DNA from: Aldehydirespirator sp965220485
GTDB taxonomy: Bacteria > Actinomycetota > Acidimicrobiia > Acidimicrobiales > Aldehydirespiratoraceae
DNA length: 64,000 bases
Reading direction: 5' to 3'
NCBI GenBank assembly: GCA_965220485.1
Contig: OZ244832.1
Span: forward strand, 2,604,001 to 2,668,000
Part shown: positions 17,401 through 25,011 of the stretch, piece by piece
Numbering within the stretch: the stretch's first letter is position 1
Layout of the letters: each line of letters opens with the position of its first letter
Position numbers and translations under genes: made by a program
The notes under the pieces: model-generated
Databases searched by the model: none
Seen by the model: the letters and a program-made list of their open reading frames with translations, nothing else
What the model was told of the DNA's origin: nothing

Positions 17401-18615
17401 ATCAAAGGCACCCGGCGACAATGAGCTTATTCGGTTATCGCCCAAATGCAAGTATTTCAAACCGCCAAGTTCATCAAAGATGCCCGGCGGCAATGAACTC
17501 ATTCGGTTGTTCCGTAAATGCAGCCTCTTTAGACTGCCAAGTTCATCAAAGACGCCCGGCGACAATGAGCTTATTTGGTTATTGTACAAATACAATTCTT
17601 CCAAACTGCCAAGTTCATCAAAGATGCCCGGCGGCAGCGAGCCTATTTGGATATTGTTCAAAGACAACCTTTTTAAACTGCCAAGTTCATCAAAGACGCC
17701 CTGCGGCAGCGAGCCTATTTGGTTTTGGCCCAAATTGAGATTGGTGAGTCCGCTGAGACCTGCGAAATCACCGGTCTTAAGGTCGCCAATACCTTTCCGA
17801 TATAAGGCGTATAAGGAGAAATGAGAGATCTGCGCCAGGTCAGCGGCTGTAACCTCTTCGCACCGCGGCCTGCGATCGTTGTGCCGGATCTTGTGCCTGA
17901 TTGCTTCACGAACCTGATACGTACGGTCGCAGATACCCGGCTCCGGCGTGGGTTCTAGGGTAGGCTCAGGCTCTTCGACGCCGGCGGGGGTGGGCTCAGG
18001 CGCGGTTGTAGATGTCGGCTCAGGCGCGGTTGTCGATGTCGGCTCAGGGGTGAGCTCAGGCGCGGTTGTCGATGTCGGCTCAGGGGTGAGCTCAGGCGCG
18101 GTTGTCGATGTCGGCTCAGGGGTGAGCTCAGGCGCGGTTGTCGATGTCGGCTCAGGGGTGAGCTCAGGCGCGGTTGTCGATGTCGGCTCAGGGGTGAGCT
18201 CAGGCGCTTCGGGCCATGCATTGTCCGTCAGGAAGAAGTCCGACCACTCCGACGCCCCGGCGCCGTTGACGGCGCGAACCTGAAAGTAGTAGAAGCGCTG
18301 GTCCGGCAGGCCGCTTACCACGGCTGAGGAGCCATCGTATTCGGCCTCCGGCGCCTCCGCCCAGGCCGGGCTGTCTCCCGTCGTGTCCCAGTACTGCGCC
18401 CGGTACGAGGTCGCGCCTTCCGCGTCGTCCCAGTCCAGCCCGACGACGAGGTAGTGCAGCAGCCTGCCGGTCAGACCCTCCGGCTGGTCCGGGACCGCCT
18501 GCTGCGCGGCGGCGGGCGAGCCGGCGAAGAATAGGACCGGCACAACAATGGCGGTGGCCAATAGGGCCAGCGAAAGCCGGAGCGGCCAGGCGTTCCAGGG
18601 ATTCGTATGACTCAA
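14461..18615 (-). CDS. Large secreted leucine-rich-repeat protein with Fn3 and cadherin-like domains
   Basis: The 1384 residues begin (TTG 18615, after AAGGAG) with a Sec signal peptide cleaved after SPAAAQQ. In order: an Fn3 domain (about 42-135), a Pro/Thr linker made of five copies of PELTPEPTSTTA (138-205), a cap with GICDRTYQVREAI, an LRR block (about 275-560), a second cap GICGRTPQVRDAIL (about 705), a second LRR block (about 745-960), beta-sandwich repeats, a cadherin-like beta domain (SDATLSGLTLSGVDFGAF) and a final Fn3. No cell-wall anchor is obvious, so it is released or held by the beta domains. It is probably adhesive and binds proteins. The first LRR block is strikingly AT-richer than everything around it. 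Confidence 0.9.
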   Translation of the reverse strand: MSHTNPWNAWPLRLSLALLATAIVVPVLFFAGSPAAAQQAVPDQPEGLTGRLLHYLVVGLDWDDAEGATSYRAQYWDTTGDSPAWAEAPEAEYDGSSAVVSGLPDQRFYYFQVRAVNGAGASEWSDFFLTDNAWPEAPELTPEPTSTTAPELTPEPTSTTAPELTPEPTSTTAPELTPEPTSTTAPELTPEPTSTTAPEPTSTTAPEPTPAGVEEPEPTLEPTPEPGICDRTYQVREAIRHKIRHNDRRPRCEEVTAADLAQISHFSLYALYRKGIGDLKTGDFAGLSGLTNLNLGQNQIGSLPQGVFDELGSLKRLSLNNIQIGSLPPGIFDELGSLEELYLYNNQISSLSPGVFDELGSLKRLHLRNNRMSSLPPGIFDELGGLKYLHLGDNRISSLSPGAFDGLDSLDVLHLGDNQISSLSPGIFDELGSLDYLYLGDNQISSLPPGAFDGLGSLDYLYLSDNRISSLSPGAFDGLDSLEDLYLRYNQISSLSPGVFDGLGNLFALYLTGNKLSSLPPRLLPRVEWVSDWGGFLLFLGGNRLTELPDALLEVENLDMTTLHLIGNPGSPFTFSMEAEPISQSVDDEGIHTARVRYKVAQGAPVIMKGALEVSGGAASTTSVTIDAGRVYSDEIVVKQSEADQPVTLTLQNVGGYLTASGNPGIPWRDFQGTSFTAGAALTLFDSSKPTPTPTATPAPSGGICGRTPQVRDAILVMLPGVSDCAAVTDSDLSGITGRLGLNEKEIAEEITALKSGDFQGLTNLQSLDLIDNSLETLPGDIFEGLAGLTSLLLTNNALETLPEDVFEPLGSLTTLNLENNALSALPEDVFDGLTSLVGLFLTLNELSALPEEVFGSLTGMEVLYLGGNDLTTLPEEVFDGLDSLRIIRLNRNSLSALPSGVFEGAPNLRELAVAINGLETLPAGLFAGLTGLESLHLGDNEGTPFTFTAELERRGDDAVAVKVAEGAPFAMEVKLSADRGTLSKDTVTIEAGGVSSEEISVAAAGEGRREVTVSVESAEFVGVVVVVDKIGDYSGIQTGLGEELALDFFTPDSKNDPTITSPAPTVAIALSPSGSVQLGTEIGVTMRFSGLESDSDTGTTDYVFRADVVDSENGDADACEERAGGYGLGVDRYMYKVDEDHETRTGTVSAGCPAGDYTLRASVSSADNVELASAGATFSVREPETPLSSDATLSGLTLSGVDFGAFDPATTGYTAGVGNEVEQTTVTPTTNDDGATYLVKLGDVADEDGIVSLAEGSNVITVEVTAEDGNTAKTYKMTVTRAAPAAPPDAPDKPTGEVLEPGKVTLDWEDVDRATGYQVGLWSQPNLVPLPSEDMPGVTVQMNGSSAALNGLPAEWSHYWLKIRASNDGGTSGWSDWLTLENG
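17090..17780 (-). repeat. Low-GC block of near-identical LRR units, 72-bp period
   Basis: About ten consecutive 24-residue units of the form LSPGxFDELGSLxxLxLxxNxISS, each 72 bp, with long stretches identical at DNA level (for example CAAACTGCCAAGTTCATCAA recurring). GC content is near 45 percent by eye against roughly 70 percent in neighbours. The homogeneity implies recent expansion or gene conversion, and unit number probably varies between strains. Confidence 0.85.
18001..18204 (-). repeat. Minisatellite of 36-bp units inside the LRR gene
   Basis: Five in-frame 36-bp units coding PELTPEPTSTTA, then a shortened 24-bp unit. Units are virtually identical in DNA. They form the flexible linker between the first Fn3 domain and the first LRR cap. 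Length variation would stay in frame. Confidence 0.9.
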
Positions 18616-18660
18616 TGTCCCATACTCCTTACGTTCTGAGAATGTTCATGCGGCTCCCGA

Positions 18661-18700
18661 GTGTCCGGCGCTGTTGACCGCCCGCACCCAAACCGGACAC
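18661..18700. promoter_or_regulatory. Inverted repeat upstream of the LRR gene
   Basis: GTGTCCGG (18661-18668) and CCGGACAC (18693-18700) are exact complements separated by 24 bases, 46 bases upstream of the LRR gene start. It could be an operator or a leader hairpin. The 287-base interval 18616-18902 otherwise holds only a small hairpin (CTCGGCG, 18811-18817, and CGCCGAG, 18825-18831), suitably placed as terminator of the DMT transporter gene. Confidence 0.35.
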
Positions 18701-18902
18701 GATCCCAGAATCATTACACATAGCCACTCATCCGGGTTAGTGCAGGGTGGAGAGGCGCGTTTTTCACAGGTGGTGCGTGTGTTCATCGTGCGATGAGACC
18801 GCAACTAGCCCTCGGCGCGCCATTCGCCGAGCGCCCCGAACGTACTCCTGGTGTCCTTGGAGTCGGGGCGCGGACCGGCAGCGCCAGATACCCTGCGTCG
18901 GG

Positions 18903-19760
18903 TCAGGGCGCGGTTGAGAACAGGATGATGGCGACCGCGCCCAGAGCCGCGCCGACCCACTGCCAGCGGCGCACGGCCTCGCCGTAGACCCGCCAGGCCA
19001 GCGCCATCGTTGTGGCCGGCGCGAAGCCCAGCACCGCGGCCACCACCGCCACGTTGCCCCGCTGGAAGGCGATGACGATCGAGATGACGGCGCCGATGTC
19101 GATCAGACCCACCAGCACGCCGAAGCGGCGCACGTCCCGTGACAGGCTGGCCATGGGCCGGATCGGCCTGCTGAACAGCGGGATGATGGCCACCGCGCCC
19201 AACTGGGTCAAGAAGGCGGGCATGGCCCCGGCGTCGGGGCTGATCTGAGCGAAGGCGAGGCTCAGGCAGCCCAGCAACCCACCCACGATGCACCCCAGCG
19301 CCAGGGCCTCGCCCGACCAGAGCGTCCTGCTCGTCGGCAGCCGGCCGTCGCTCACGATGAGCAGCACGGCCGGAATGGCGAGCACTACTCCGACCAGTTC
19401 GGCACCGCCCAGAGCGTCGCCGGTGAGGGGGCCCACCACCGCGGGGACCGCCAGCGACACCAGGCTGAATACCGGCGCAACCACCGCCATCGGCCCCCGT
19501 TCCATGGCGAGGTACAGCAGCGGCCGGGCCGTCGCGGCGAACAGCGTCGCCACCAGCGTCCAGTAGAAGTCGGTCCGGCCGAAGTCAGCGGGACGGAACA
19601 CGAGAACGAAGAGGCCTGCCACCGTCGTCCCCACACACGACGCCACCCAGGCGATCGACACCACTGCGCCGGGATGGTCGACTCGGCGGCCGCCGACACC
19701 CCCGAAGAAGTCGCCGATTCCGAGCAGGGCCGCGGCCAATCCCCCGAGAAATACAGGCAA
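18903..19760 (-). CDS. EamA/DMT-superfamily transporter
   Basis: The 285 residues form about ten hydrophobic helices in two homologous halves, the EamA (drug/metabolite transporter) fold: LAAALLGIGDFFGGVGGRRVD at the start and GVLVGLIDIGAVISIVIAF in the second half, ending with VGAALGAVAIILFS. The family exports or imports small metabolites such as amino acids; no substrate can be inferred. Initiation appears to be at TTG 19760. It is divergent from hyuA, 60 bases away, so a shared promoter region and a link to the hydantoinase substrate or product are possible. Confidence 0.85.
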   Translation of the reverse strand: MPVFLGGLAAALLGIGDFFGGVGGRRVDHPGAVVSIAWVASCVGTTVAGLFVLVFRPADFGRTDFYWTLVATLFAATARPLLYLAMERGPMAVVAPVFSLVSLAVPAVVGPLTGDALGGAELVGVVLAIPAVLLIVSDGRLPTSRTLWSGEALALGCIVGGLLGCLSLAFAQISPDAGAMPAFLTQLGAVAIIPLFSRPIRPMASLSRDVRRFGVLVGLIDIGAVISIVIAFQRGNVAVVAAVLGFAPATTMALAWRVYGEAVRRWQWVGAALGAVAIILFSTAP

Positions 19761-19819
19761 GCGCTCAGGCTACGGCCCGCCGTGTCGGACCGACGAGTCC
19801 GTCGCTGCCGCGGGCGGGT

Positions 19820-21970
19820 GTGAGATCGCGGACGTACGATGCCCGCATCGACGTAGGCTCCATCGACGAGCGCCCTCCGGACGGCATGACCTCAGCCGGC
19901 GACGGGCGCACACCAGCCCACATGACCTCAGCCGGCGACGGGCGCACACCAGCCCACATGACCTCGGCCAGCGACGGGCGCACACCGGCCCGCACAACCC
20001 TGGGCATCGACGTTGGCGGGACGTTCACCGACGTCGCCGTGTGGGACGGCGGGGCCATGACCGTCGGGAAGGTGCCGTCCACCCCCCGAGACCAGAGCGA
20101 GGGGGTGATGGCCGGCGCCGGAGCCGCCGTGCGGGCGGATGCTCGCGCCGACCTGCTGCACGGGACCACCGTCGCCACCAACGCGCTGCTGGAGCGGCGG
20201 GGGGCCAGGACGCTGCTAGTGACCGACACCGGGTTCGAGTCGCTCATCGAGATCGCCCGCCAGGACCGCCCATCGTTGTACGACCCGTTCGCCGACCGGG
20301 CCCGTCCCCTGGCCGACCCCGACATGCGGCTCGGCGTGACGGTGCCTGCGGCCGGCCGAGACGACGAGCTGGACGCGGTCGCGGCCTCGGTCGCGGCTGC
20401 GGCTCGCGATCAGGGCGCAGAAGCGGTGGCGGTGTGCCTGATGTACTCGTATGCAGATCCCTCGGTCGAGCGGGCGCTGGCCGGCCGGCTCCGGCAGGTT
20501 GTCGGGGTGCCGGTGTCGGCGTCCGCTGAGGTGGTGGCCGAGTTCAGGGAGTACGAGCGGTTCTCGACCGCGGTCCTCAACGCCTTCCTGTCACCGGAGG
20601 TGGCCCGCTACATGGGCAGCCTGGCCGACCGGGCCGGACAGGCCGGGTTCGTCGACGAGATCGCGGTCATGCGCTCCTCGGGCGGGCTCGTGTCGCTCAG
20701 CCACGCGTCGGCGTTCCCGGCGTCGATCCTGCTGTCGGGGCCGGCGGGCGGGGTGGTGGCCGCGGCCGCGCTGGGCGAGATGATGGGCTGCGACACCCTG
20801 ATCTCGTTCGACATGGGCGGCACGTCCACCGACGTGTGCCGGGTGCGCCGGGGCCGACCGGAGGTGTCCTACAACCGCGAGATCGCGGGCCACGCCTGCC
20901 TGATGCCGTCGGTGGCGGTCCACACCGTCGGCGCCGGAGGCGGGTCGGTGGCCTGGGCCGACCGCGGCGGCGCGCTGCGGGTGGGGGCGCGCTCCGCGGG
21001 GGCCGACCCCGGCCCGGCGTGCTACGGCCGCGGCGGCGCCGAGCCGACCGTCACCGACGCCAATGTTGTGCTGGGCCGCCTGGATCCGAACGCGAGGCTG
21101 GCGGGCACGGTGGCCTTGCAGCCCGACCTGTCCACCGCCTCCTTGGAGCGGCTCGGAGCGGACCTGTCGCTGGATGCGGTCGAGGCCGCGCTGGGCGTGG
21201 TCGCGGTGGTGGAGTCGCACATGACCCACGCGGTGCGGGCCGTGTCGGTGGAGCAGGGCACCGATCCCCGGGACGCGGCGCTGATGGCGTTCGGGGGCGC
21301 GGGCGGCCTGCACGCGGGCGCGCTGGCCCGGTCCCTGGAGATGGACGGTGTGATCGTCCCGCCCTACGCCGGGGTCTTCTCGGCCTTCGGTCTGCTGCTC
21401 AGCCCGCCCCGGGCCGATGCCGCCCAGACGATCAACGTCACCGGCGCCGACCGCGGCCGGATGCCTGTGGCCGCTCGGGAGCTGCTGGCTGCGGCTTGTG
21501 GCCAGATCGAGGCCGACAGCGGCCAAGCGGCTCGGACTGCGGCGTTGGTCGTCGACATGCGCTATGTGGGTCAGGCCCATGAGACGCCGGTGCCCTACAC
21601 CGAGGACGAGCCGTGGGAGACGCTGTGCGAGAGGTTCCATCACCTGCACGCCCAGCGCAACGGCTTCGCCCGACCCACCGACCCGGTGGAGGCGGTGACG
21701 GTGAGGGCCGAGGCTGTCGGCGCGGCCGCGCTGAGTTGGGCGGACCTGCCCGGGTTCGAGCCCGAGCCCGGCAACCCGCGGCGCGGGTCCCGCCCGGTCA
21801 TGGGCTCGTCGGGGACTGCGGAGGCGCAGGTGTGGTGGCGCCCCGCGCTGGCGGTGGGCGCCGAGGTGGTCGGTCCGGCCATCATCGCCGAGGGCGAGTC
21901 CACGACGTATCTGGCCGACGGCGATCGGGCCACCGTGCATGAGACCGGCGCGTTGAGGATCGAGTGGTGA
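19820..21970 (+). CDS. hyuA: Hydantoinase/oxoprolinase subunit A family
   Basis: ATP-dependent opening of a cyclic amide such as (N-methyl)hydantoin or 5-oxoproline, with the B subunit encoded next. The N-terminal actin-like fold shows LGIDVGGTFTDVAVWDGG, LHGTTVATNALLERRGART, a central FDMGGTSTDVCRVRRG and LMAFGGAGGLHAGALARSL. About 670 residues from the first conserved motif is normal. The GTG at 19820 gives 716 residues, but three in-frame ATG codons at 19886, 19922 and 19958 lie in a 36-bp tandem repeat; the last gives the family's usual N-terminus. Confidence 0.92.
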   Translation: MRSRTYDARIDVGSIDERPPDGMTSAGDGRTPAHMTSAGDGRTPAHMTSASDGRTPARTTLGIDVGGTFTDVAVWDGGAMTVGKVPSTPRDQSEGVMAGAGAAVRADARADLLHGTTVATNALLERRGARTLLVTDTGFESLIEIARQDRPSLYDPFADRARPLADPDMRLGVTVPAAGRDDELDAVAASVAAAARDQGAEAVAVCLMYSYADPSVERALAGRLRQVVGVPVSASAEVVAEFREYERFSTAVLNAFLSPEVARYMGSLADRAGQAGFVDEIAVMRSSGGLVSLSHASAFPASILLSGPAGGVVAAAALGEMMGCDTLISFDMGGTSTDVCRVRRGRPEVSYNREIAGHACLMPSVAVHTVGAGGGSVAWADRGGALRVGARSAGADPGPACYGRGGAEPTVTDANVVLGRLDPNARLAGTVALQPDLSTASLERLGADLSLDAVEAALGVVAVVESHMTHAVRAVSVEQGTDPRDAALMAFGGAGGLHAGALARSLEMDGVIVPPYAGVFSAFGLLLSPPRADAAQTINVTGADRGRMPVAARELLAAACGQIEADSGQAARTAALVVDMRYVGQAHETPVPYTEDEPWETLCERFHHLHAQRNGFARPTDPVEAVTVRAEAVGAAALSWADLPGFEPEPGNPRRGSRPVMGSSGTAEAQVWWRPALAVGAEVVGPAIIAEGESTTYLADGDRATVHETGALRIEW
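19886..19993 (+). repeat. 36-bp tandem triplication containing the hyuA start codon
   Basis: Units 19886-19921, 19922-19957 and 19958-19993 each begin with ATGACCTC and encode MTSAGDGRTPAH, MTSAGDGRTPAH and MTSASDGRTPAR. The first two are identical in DNA; the third has a few changes. Each supplies an in-frame start codon for hyuA. Confidence 0.92.
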
Positions 21971-22099
21971 CCCAACAAGAACTGGCAGCAGCCGAAGCCG
22001 CCTTGGGCGCTCCCCGCTGCCAATTCCCCCACCGAACGCGCTCCCAACAAGAACTGGCAGCAGCCGAAGCCGCTTTGGGCGCTCCCCGCTGCCAATTCC
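21971..22099. repeat. Direct repeat pair, 57 bp, offset 72 bp
   Basis: Copies 21971-22027 and 22043-22099 differ at one base (CCTTGG against CTTTGG) and flank a 15-base spacer. They fill the whole space between the hyuA stop and the hyuB start, pushing apart two genes that are usually adjacent or overlapping. Confidence 0.92.
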
Positions 22100-22114
22100 G
22101 CCGGTGGTGACGCC

Positions 22115-23659
22115 GTGGGCTTGAACGCGATCGACTTGGAGGTGGCCCGGCACCGGTTCACTGCCGCGGCCGACGAGATGGGCGGGGTGCTGCGCCGCAC
22201 CGGCTACTCGCCCAACATCAAGGAGCGGGCCGACTTCTCCACCGCGCTGTTCGTCCCCCACGGCGAGCTGCTGGCCCAGGCCGAGCACATACCGGTGCAT
22301 CTCGGCTCGATGCCGGCGTCGGTTCGAGCCGTGATCGACGCCTTCGGCAGCACCCTCGAGCTCGATGCCCAGTACGCGGTCAACGACCCCTACCACGGGG
22401 GCACCCACCTGAACGACTTGACCATCGTGAGGCCCGTCGCCCATCGGGGGGGCCTCGTGGGCTGGGTGGCCAACCGGGCCCACCACTCCGATGTGGGCGG
22501 CGACGCGCCCGGATCGATGCCGGCGCACGCCACACGGCTCGAACAGGAGGGCCACGTCGTGGCGCCGATGCTCGCGGCGCGGGGAGGCCAATGGGTGCCC
22601 GAATTCCTGGACCCGTTCCTGGACGCCACCCGCACCCCCGACGAGCGCCTGGGGGATCTGTCGGCCCAGCTCGGCGCCAACGAGGTCGGCGCCCAACGAT
22701 TGATCGAGTTGTGTGACGCCTACGGACCGGCCCGCCACACCGCGATCTGCCGCGGCCTGCTCGACTACGGCGAGCGGCGGATGCGGGCCGCCATCGCCGA
22801 GCTGCCCGACGGCGACTACGCCTTCGAGGACTACGTGGAGGGCCCGGAGCGGCTGCACAACATCGCGGTGAGGGTCACTATCGACGGCTCGGACCTGCAC
22901 GCCGACTTCGCCGGGTCCGCGCCGCAGGTGGAGGCCAACTTCAACTCGGTGGAGGCGGTGGCGGTGTCGTGCCTGTACTTCGCGGTGCGGGTGGCCACCG
23001 ACCCGTCCATCCCGGCCAACGGCGGCTGCTACCGGCCCATCACCATGGCCGCGCCCCGCGGCTCGATCGTCAGCGCCGAACCGCCCGCGGCGGTGGCCGC
23101 CGGCAACGTGGAGACCTCCCAGCGCATCGCGGACGTGCTGCTGGGCGCGCTGGCCGCGGCTGCGCCCGCCGCCGTGCCGGCCGCGTCGCAGGGAACGATG
23201 AACAACGTGCTGGCCGGATCGGACGCTTTCGCCTACTACGAGACCGTCGGCGGCGGGCAGGGCGGGCGCCGGGGCCAGGCCGGGCAGTCGGGCGTCCACA
23301 CCGGCATGACCAACACCAAGAACACCCCCATCGAGAGCCTCGTCCAGCACTACCCGCTGCGCATCACCGCCTACGGCCTGCGCACGGGCAGCGGCGGCGA
23401 GGGCCGCTACCCGGGGGGTCAGGGCATCGTGCGGGAGATGGAGTTCCTCTCCGACGCCACCGTGACCCTCATGGGCGAGCGGCGTGTGACACAGCCCTGG
23501 GGCCTGCAGGGCGGCGGCCCGGGGGCCAAGGGCGAGGACTGGCTGATCCGCCGCACCGGCGCTCGGGAGCTGCTGCCTGGCAAGGCCACCCTGGACGTGC
23601 AAGCCGGAGACCGCCTGCGGGTCCTAACCCCCGGAGGAGGCGCCTGGGGCCCGGCGTAG
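22115..23659 (+). CDS. hyuB: Hydantoinase/oxoprolinase subunit B family
   Basis: The 514 residues match HyuB: an N-terminal DLEVARHRFTAAADEMGGVLRRTGYSPNIKERADFS, the conserved NDPYHGGTHLNDLT (about 89-102), ADFAGSAPQVEANFNS in the middle and the Gly-rich C-terminus around GGGQGGRRGQ and GGPGAKGEDWL. It forms the complex with HyuA that cleaves the cyclic amide. GTG start at 22115. The usual tight coupling with hyuA is interrupted by a 72-bp-offset direct repeat. Confidence 0.93.
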   Translation: MGLNAIDLEVARHRFTAAADEMGGVLRRTGYSPNIKERADFSTALFVPHGELLAQAEHIPVHLGSMPASVRAVIDAFGSTLELDAQYAVNDPYHGGTHLNDLTIVRPVAHRGGLVGWVANRAHHSDVGGDAPGSMPAHATRLEQEGHVVAPMLAARGGQWVPEFLDPFLDATRTPDERLGDLSAQLGANEVGAQRLIELCDAYGPARHTAICRGLLDYGERRMRAAIAELPDGDYAFEDYVEGPERLHNIAVRVTIDGSDLHADFAGSAPQVEANFNSVEAVAVSCLYFAVRVATDPSIPANGGCYRPITMAAPRGSIVSAEPPAAVAAGNVETSQRIADVLLGALAAAAPAAVPAASQGTMNNVLAGSDAFAYYETVGGGQGGRRGQAGQSGVHTGMTNTKNTPIESLVQHYPLRITAYGLRTGSGGEGRYPGGQGIVREMEFLSDATVTLMGERRVTQPWGLQGGGPGAKGEDWLIRRTGARELLPGKATLDVQAGDRLRVLTPGGGAWGPA

Positions 23660-23730
23660 GAGCAAGGACAGACGGGTCTCTGCACCAAGACAACTTGGAC
23701 ACAATCATGGACATGCTGATGGACAAATCT

Positions 23731-23751
23731 CATAGCCAATAGTAGGCTATG
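23731..23751. promoter_or_regulatory. Inverted repeat over the fic start codon
   Basis: CATAGCC (23731-23737) and GGCTATG (23745-23751) are exact complements separated by seven AT-rich bases. The right arm includes the first ATG of the Fic gene (23749). It could be an operator or hide the start codon in a hairpin. The gene could also start at the ATG at 23755. Confidence 0.5.
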
Positions 23752-24936
23752 GCCATGAAGGACTATCAGGAGTCCCATCCGTGGATCACCTTCAAGGCGA
23801 CAGACATCAACGATCTTGGACCGAAGATATGGATGCTTCTAGGTGAGGCACGCTCGAAGTGTGAGCACCTAGCCGGCGCTCCGCTTCAGCCCGATGTGGC
23901 CGACCGGCTCTACGAGCTCGCCTTAGTCAAGGGAGCCCAAGCGACCACGGCCATCGAGGGCAACACCCTCACCGAGAAGCAGGTGGCGGGAATCCGCGAC
24001 GGCACGTACAGCGCTCCGCCGTCTCGGGCCTACCAGGAACGGGAAGTCCGTAACGTGCTCGACGCGCTGGACGAGATCGACGGTCAAGTGATGCAAGGCG
24101 AGTCACCCAGGATCACTGAGGATCTGATCTGTGAGTTCAACCGTCGACTACTGGACGGGACCAAGCACGCTTCGCACGTGGTGCCCGGCAAGGTGCGGGA
24201 CTACTCGGTGGTGGTATCGGCCTATCGGGGCGCGCCAGCTGAGGATTGCGAGTACCTGCTGGAGCGTCTCGCTGGATGGCTCGAGAGCGACGTCTTCAAG
24301 TCGAACGACCCTGAGACCGGGTTCGCGCTAGCCGCCGCCTGCGCGGTCTACGCCCATCTCTATATTGCGTGGATACACCCCTTCGGCGACGGCAACGGCC
24401 GCACCGCCAGGCTGCTGGAGTTCCTGATCCTCGCCAGAAGCGGCGTGGTTCCTCTGCCAGCTGCCCATCTGCTGTCAAATCACTACAACCTGACCCGCGA
24501 CCAGTACTACCTCGAGCTGGCGCAAGCGAGCCAGTCTGGCAAGACCGTCAGCTTCTTGACCTATGCGACGCAGGGCCTCGTAGACGGGCTTCGGGAGCAG
24601 ATCGAGGAAGTACGCCAACAGCAATTGGACGTAACGTGGGTCAACTACGTCCATCAAGTAATGAACCGGTTTCCGCCAAGTCCAGCGAGCGACCGGCAAC
24701 GCACGCTCGTGCTCGCCATGCCATCGGACCGGGACGTGCCAAAGGACGCAGTTCCCAGGCTCACCCCCGAACTGGCCGCGCTATACGCCACGAAGGGCCC
24801 CCGTACTCTGAGCCGCGACCTCAACCGGTTGCAGAAGGCCGGGCTGGTGCACAGGCACAACAAGGGGTGGATGGCCAACCACTTCATCGTCAAGGCGTTC
24901 CTGCCGCCGGTCGCCGACAGCAACCACCCATCCTGA
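23749..24936 (+). CDS. Fic-domain protein (adenylyltransferase), class II
   Basis: Fic enzymes usually transfer AMP from ATP to a hydroxyl side chain of a target protein. The catalytic motif HPFGDGNGRTARL lies near residue 209. An N-terminal inhibitory motif of the [S/T]xxxE[G/N] type (TTAIEGNTLT, about residues 64-73) marks a class II, self-inhibited Fic. The C-terminal third (LTPELAALYATKGPRTLSRDLNRLQKAGLV) looks like a winged helix. The 395 residues are normal for this Fic/DUF4172-like architecture. No antitoxin gene is adjacent, consistent with self-inhibition. Target unknown. Confidence 0.93.
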   Translation: MAMKDYQESHPWITFKATDINDLGPKIWMLLGEARSKCEHLAGAPLQPDVADRLYELALVKGAQATTAIEGNTLTEKQVAGIRDGTYSAPPSRAYQEREVRNVLDALDEIDGQVMQGESPRITEDLICEFNRRLLDGTKHASHVVPGKVRDYSVVVSAYRGAPAEDCEYLLERLAGWLESDVFKSNDPETGFALAAACAVYAHLYIAWIHPFGDGNGRTARLLEFLILARSGVVPLPAAHLLSNHYNLTRDQYYLELAQASQSGKTVSFLTYATQGLVDGLREQIEEVRQQQLDVTWVNYVHQVMNRFPPSPASDRQRTLVLAMPSDRDVPKDAVPRLTPELAALYATKGPRTLSRDLNRLQKAGLVHRHNKGWMANHFIVKAFLPPVADSNHPS

Positions 24937-25011
24937 GAGACGGCGGTGTCGGCGCGCCCTTTCCCCTGGCGGCCGATGTTGCGTCAGGCCGCGGCGATGC
25001 CGGGAAGGCGG

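Noticed and set aside
17090..17780. The 72-bp LRR period as another case of the 72-bp-offset doublets
   Set aside because: Here the period follows from the 24-residue LRR unit and the units are contiguous, unlike the doublets with unrelated spacers. The shared number is most likely coincidence.
18001..18204. Regular 36-bp repeats that could be taken for a CRISPR array
   Set aside because: Units are contiguous without unique spacers, are in frame and encode a Pro/Thr linker of the LRR protein.
20591..23602. A 1003-codon open frame on the minus strand opposite hyuA and hyuB
   Set aside because: It mirrors the codon structure of two well-supported genes, has a His/Gly/Arg-rich composition without domains, and spans two genes and their repeat; it is an antisense artefact of high GC.
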